A stretch of DNA of 64,000 nucleotides, from NCBI GenBank assembly GCA_029974635.1, contig JARKQY010000031.1, forward strand, positions 62,001 to 126,000, read 5' to 3'. The notes below the pieces were generated by a model. The model did not search any database, was not told the origin of the DNA, and worked only from the letters and a program-made list of their open reading frames with translations. The stretch's first letter is position 1, and each line of letters starts with the position of its first letter. The DNA is from Bacillota bacterium. Its GTDB lineage: Bacteria > Bacillota > UBA4882 > UBA8346. Below, piece by piece: positions 60,606 to 64,000 of the stretch. Made by a program: the position numbers and the translations under genes.

Positions 60606-62702
60606 ATGGCTAAAAATTCCATCGAAGTTGAATCCAACCAAAATGAAGAATCGAAGCTGATAAATATTTTCAGCCGTACCGTCGATAAATCTTTTCGCTC
60701 CATTCGAAAACGGGACGGGCGGATCGTTGAGTTCACTAGGGATAAGATCAGCGCCGCGATTTTTAAAGCCGCTAAAGCCGTTGGTGGAGAAGACCGGCAA
60801 TTAGCTGATGAGCTGGCTGAAATCGTGGTTCAATACCTGTATAAAAAACTGGGTTCGGGAATACCGGCTGTGGAAGAGGTACAAGATGCGGTGGAAAAGG
60901 TGCTTATTGACACCGGACATGCTAAGACGGCCAAAGCATATATACTTTACCGGGATCGTAGGACGAGGCTTCGTGATTCCAAATCCGAACTCATGGATGT
61001 CGTTCAGGACATACTGGTGGAGACCAACCGGGAAAATGCCAATGTTAGCAACTCTCCTTCGGCTAAAATGCTGCAAATCGCTTCGGCGGCAAGTAAAAAG
61101 TATTATTTGAGCCGTCTTATTCCGGATGAAATGGCTCAGGCTCATATCGAAGGAGACTATCATATTCATGATTTGGATTTTTACGGCAAAACTCTTACTT
61201 GCGTCCAGATTCCGTTGGGACGTTTATTGGCCGAAGGCTTTAATAATGGCCATGGTTTCATCAGGCCCCCCAAAAGACCGGCTTCGGCAACGGCTTTATC
61301 TGCCATTATTTTACAAAGCTCCCAGAATGATATGCATGGCGGTCAGTCGTTTGCAGCCTTTGATCGTGATATGGCCCCTTATGTTGCAGGGGCTTCCGAG
61401 GATGAAATATATCAAGCCATGGAGGCTTTAATATATAACCTAAACTCAATGCACAGCAGGGCAGGAGCCCAAGTTCCTTTTTCCAGCCTGAATATTGGCA
61501 ATGAAACAACTCCTGAAGCGCGGATGGTAACCAAATGTTTGTTACTGGCGTATGAAAAAGGCTTAGGCAGGGGCGAAACCCCGATTTTTCCCAATATCAT
61601 CTTCCGTCTTAAAAAAGGGATTAACTTTGAACCTCAAGATCCGAATTACGATTTGTTTAAATTGGCAATGCGGGTTTCGGCTAACCGTTTAAATCCAACC
61701 TTTGCATTTATGGACTCAACCTTTAATACCCAATACGGAACCCAGGTTGCATATATGGGATGCCGGACCAGAGTCATCGGTAACCGTCATGGGGCTGAGA
61801 TAACCGATGGCAGGGGAAATCTTTCTTTTACAACCATCAATCTTCCCCGGATTGCTATTAAAGCTAACGGTGATTTGGAGATATTTTTCGCGGAATTGGA
61901 ACGGTTGATGACTTTAGCGGCCAGGCAGTTATACCATCGCTACCGGACTCAAGCCCGTCTCAAGGTAAAAGACATGCCTTTTTTGATGGGCCAGGGATTA
62001 TATTTGGATTCGGAAAAACTCCGTCCAGAGGATACCATCGCTCCGGTTATCAAGCATGGCACCTTGTCAATAGGGTTTATTGGCTTAGCGGAGGCGCTGA
62101 CCGCCTTAACCGGAAAACATCATGGACAGGATCTCAAAGCCCAGCGGTTGGGACTTGAAATTGTTAACTTTATGCGTAAAGCAGTTGACGGCTTTGCGGA
62201 AGAATATGACCTAAATTACACGCTCCTGGCGACACCGGCGGAAGGGTTGGCGGGGCGCTTCATAGGCATGGATCGCCGCCGTTTCGGGGTTATCTCCGGA
62301 GTAACCGATAAAGAATTTTATACTAATAGTTTTCATGTGCCGGTATATTTCGAAATCTCTTCATATGACAAGATTATAACCGAAGGGCCTTATCATGAAA
62401 TGACCAACGCCGGCCATATCAGTTATATTGAACTTAAATCCCCCCCGGTGGATAATTTAGAAGCCTTTGAACGGATAATCCGGCATATGGCCGCTTCCAA
62501 CATGGGTTATGCCGGGATTAATTTCCCGGTGGATGAATGCCTTCATTGTTATTTCCGGGGGATCATCGCAAGCGAGTGTCCTTCCTGCGGTTCAATCAAT
62601 ATTCGCCGGATTCGAAGAATTACCGGCTATTTATCAACCGTTGACCGGTTTAACGATGCCAAGCAGGCGGAATTAAAGGAACGTTTGGAGCATTTATTTT
62701 GA
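60606..62702 (+). CDS. nrdD: Anaerobic ribonucleoside-triphosphate reductase
   Basis: A 698-residue class III reductase that makes dNTPs from NTPs with a glycyl radical. An ATP cone lies at the N-terminus (about residues 35-125), then the barrel with LSFTTINLPRIAI. The C-terminal zinc site CLHCYFRG..CPSCGS and the glycyl-radical loop RRITGYLSTVDRFNDAKQAEL end the protein. The radical is made by the NrdG activase encoded next; the stop overlaps the nrdG start. It is oxygen-sensitive, which suits an anaerobe. Confidence 0.95.
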   Translation: MAKNSIEVESNQNEESKLINIFSRTVDKSFRSIRKRDGRIVEFTRDKISAAIFKAAKAVGGEDRQLADELAEIVVQYLYKKLGSGIPAVEEVQDAVEKVLIDTGHAKTAKAYILYRDRRTRLRDSKSELMDVVQDILVETNRENANVSNSPSAKMLQIASAASKKYYLSRLIPDEMAQAHIEGDYHIHDLDFYGKTLTCVQIPLGRLLAEGFNNGHGFIRPPKRPASATALSAIILQSSQNDMHGGQSFAAFDRDMAPYVAGASEDEIYQAMEALIYNLNSMHSRAGAQVPFSSLNIGNETTPEARMVTKCLLLAYEKGLGRGETPIFPNIIFRLKKGINFEPQDPNYDLFKLAMRVSANRLNPTFAFMDSTFNTQYGTQVAYMGCRTRVIGNRHGAEITDGRGNLSFTTINLPRIAIKANGDLEIFFAELERLMTLAARQLYHRYRTQARLKVKDMPFLMGQGLYLDSEKLRPEDTIAPVIKHGTLSIGFIGLAEALTALTGKHHGQDLKAQRLGLEIVNFMRKAVDGFAEEYDLNYTLLATPAEGLAGRFIGMDRRRFGVISGVTDKEFYTNSFHVPVYFEISSYDKIITEGPYHEMTNAGHISYIELKSPPVDNLEAFERIIRHMAASNMGYAGINFPVDECLHCYFRGIIASECPSCGSINIRRIRRITGYLSTVDRFNDAKQAELKERLEHLF

Positions 62703-63238
62703 TGGCTATCGGTTTGGATCAAAAATTGGCTGCTACAACTTTAAGAATCGCCGGTGTTGCTAACGAGAGTATCGTTGACGGTCCGGGTATCAGGGATACC
62801 ATATTCTTCCAAGGTTGTCCTCATGCTTGTCCGGGTTGTCATAATCCTGAAACCTGGGAGACGGGTGGCGGAAATGAAATATCAATTTTGGATTTACTGT
62901 CGCTTTTGATAATAAATCCTTTGGTAACTGGAGTCACTTTTAGCGGGGGGGAGCCATTTCTTCAGGCCAGCGCCGCTGCCGCCCTGGGTGGCATTTTTAA
63001 AGAAAAGGGTCTGGACCTTTGGGTGTATACCGGATTTACCTGGGAAGATTTGCTTGTAAATACGGAGAAACCGGGGTTTAAAGAGTTGTTAAAAATTGCC
63101 GATGTAATAGTTGATGGTCCTTTTAGAAAAGAGTTGAAGGATAATTCCATAAAATTTATCGGATCCAGTAATCAGCGGCTAATTAATGTCAAGATTAGTT
63201 TGGAGACGGGGCGGATTGTTCAGTGGCTTCCTACTTAG
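62702..63238 (+). CDS. nrdG: Anaerobic ribonucleotide reductase activating protein
   Basis: A 178-residue radical SAM activase. The cluster motif is CPHACPGCHNPETW (CxxxCxxC), with the SAM-binding GGEPFLQA. It reductively cleaves S-adenosylmethionine to place the radical on NrdD glycine. ATG 62702 overlaps the nrdD stop (TGATG), so translation is coupled. Confidence 0.94.
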   Translation: MAIGLDQKLAATTLRIAGVANESIVDGPGIRDTIFFQGCPHACPGCHNPETWETGGGNEISILDLLSLLIINPLVTGVTFSGGEPFLQASAAAALGGIFKEKGLDLWVYTGFTWEDLLVNTEKPGFKELLKIADVIVDGPFRKELKDNSIKFIGSSNQRLINVKISLETGRIVQWLPT

Positions 63239-63267
63239 AAACCCTTGTTTGGGGCTGAAAATTTAAG

Positions 63268-64000
63268 ATGAGCTGGTACTGTGAAACCAAAAACGGCCAA
63301 ATCATTTGCCATTGCCATGAATTGAATAACCTTCGGGTGCGTCAGGCTTTCTCCACCAAAACCAGTGGAAACATGGCGCTTCATACCGGTGATGATCCCA
63401 AAGCTGTCATTGATAGGCGTGAAAATTTTTTAAACGTTTTGGGATTCCATCTCCGCCAATTGGTTGCCGGGGAACAGACTCATGGGATTAATGTCTATGT
63501 TGTTACAAAACAAGCAGCCGGTTCGGGAGCCTTTCGTTTGGATACGATGATTCCGGAGACTGATGCCTTGATAACCAGAGATACCGGGGTTGTTTTGTCG
63601 ACATATACCGCTGATTGCCTGCCGATTTTTATTTATGATCCATCCACACCGGCTGTTGGGTTGGTTCATGCCGGCTGGCGGGGGAGTTTACAGGGGATAC
63701 TCGCCAAAACCCTGGAAAAAATGAATATGTTTTTTCGGACGACCCCTTCTCGTTGCAAAATCGCTATTGGACCGGGAATATGCGCCAAATGCTTTACAGT
63801 CGCCGCCGATGTAGCCAACCAATTTAACGATGTTTTTCCCGGCGCAGTTCACCATTGTAACTCCAATTACCAGGTGGATTTGGTGGAATTTAACAAATGG
63901 ATACTTGACGGGTTTGGAGTTCCAGCAGAGCATGTCATTACATCTCAATGGTGCACCGTGTGCTCTGCGGATCGATTCTATTCATACCGCGCTCACCGGG
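63268..64000 (+). CDS. pgeF: Peptidoglycan editing factor/laccase-domain purine phosphorylase (3' partial)
   Basis: A YfiH/PgeF-type protein, at least 244 residues, running off the window. It starts at ATG 63268. Zinc ligands are visible: GEQTHG (His), YTADCLPIF (Cys) and LVHAGWRGSLQG (His), and FSTKTSG opens the fold. Family members act on purine nucleosides and help edit peptidoglycan precursors. It lies 29 bases after nrdG and may be co-transcribed. Confidence 0.9.
   Translation, partial: MSWYCETKNGQIICHCHELNNLRVRQAFSTKTSGNMALHTGDDPKAVIDRRENFLNVLGFHLRQLVAGEQTHGINVYVVTKQAAGSGAFRLDTMIPETDALITRDTGVVLSTYTADCLPIFIYDPSTPAVGLVHAGWRGSLQGILAKTLEKMNMFFRTTPSRCKIAIGPGICAKCFTVAADVANQFNDVFPGAVHHCNSNYQVDLVEFNKWILDGFGVPAEHVITSQWCTVCSADRFYSYRAHR

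Overview
The window looks like the chromosome of an anaerobic, endospore-forming member of the Bacillota whose envelope may be of the two-membrane (diderm) type. Sporulation is indicated by an uninterrupted sigK at 58036-58758. Anaerobic life is indicated by the oxygen-sensitive class III ribonucleotide reductase operon nrdR-nrdD-nrdG (60127-63238). An outer membrane is suggested, not proven, by an OmpA/Pal-type lipoprotein (17133-18053), a LolA/DUF4412-like periplasmic protein (2932-3528) and a probable beta-barrel protein (33266-34291). A spore-forming diderm lineage such as Hydrogenispora/Limnochordia would fit, but this is inference from gene content only.

Layout. 0-11 kb: three tandem giant MalT-like STAND ATPase/TPR regulators ending in a winged-helix plus BTAD module (the first is cut by the window edge), with two secreted or unknown genes on the other strand. 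11.6-20 kb: MntR-like regulator, divergent polysaccharide deacetylase, ClC channel, ROK regulator, EFR1 flavodoxin-ferredoxin gene between two direct repeats, ankyrin-OmpA lipoprotein, a periplasmic-binding protein whose two lobes are in swapped order, and a DUF2318 protein. 20-26 kb: metal region on the minus strand (YcgR-type permease with two stand-alone YcgQ C-terminal-domain proteins; zur-znuA-znuC-znuB). 26-31 kb: omega subunit, nitronate monooxygenase, unknown gene, TetR regulator with a FadR-like palindrome, cobalamin riboswitch and cobT. 30.8-35.6 kb: three paralogous secreted beta-rich proteins, a beta-barrel protein and a beta-propeller lipoprotein. 35.8-47.2 kb: HtrA, an HMA-TauE/SafE-cupredoxin fusion, copA-copZ-csoR, a secreted protein, a two-component system and a Na/Pi cotransporter. 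47.4-51.8 kb: tRNA-Arg followed by an accessory-looking block (marR-flavodoxin, GNAT, toroid protein, YdeI-like protein, two broken genes). 51.9-58.8 kb: HTH-methyltransferase, candidate structured RNA, PBP, large TPR protein, sigK. 58.8-60.1 kb: 1.4 kb non-coding stretch of degenerate repeats and hairpins. 60.1-64 kb: nrdR-nrdD-nrdG and the start of pgeF.

Regulatory signals tie parts together. Three promoters (DUF2318 gene, htrA, HMA-TauE-cupredoxin) share the same geometry: two CTTCAT-type half-sites 11 bp apart, then 10 bp, then a -10 box, as expected for an OmpR/PhoB-type activator; the two-component pair at 43512-45607 is a local candidate. copA has a consensus promoter with a CsoR-type operator at the start point. 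marR has a consensus promoter with two 13-bp inverted operator arms. nrdR has two NrdR-box-like 16-mers separated by 16 bp. At least three small dispersed repeat families occur: a two-hairpin element of about 100 bp (37004-37100 and 59869-59977), an element of about 55-60 bp (23021-23080 and 52799-52854), and a direct repeat flanking the EFR1 gene.
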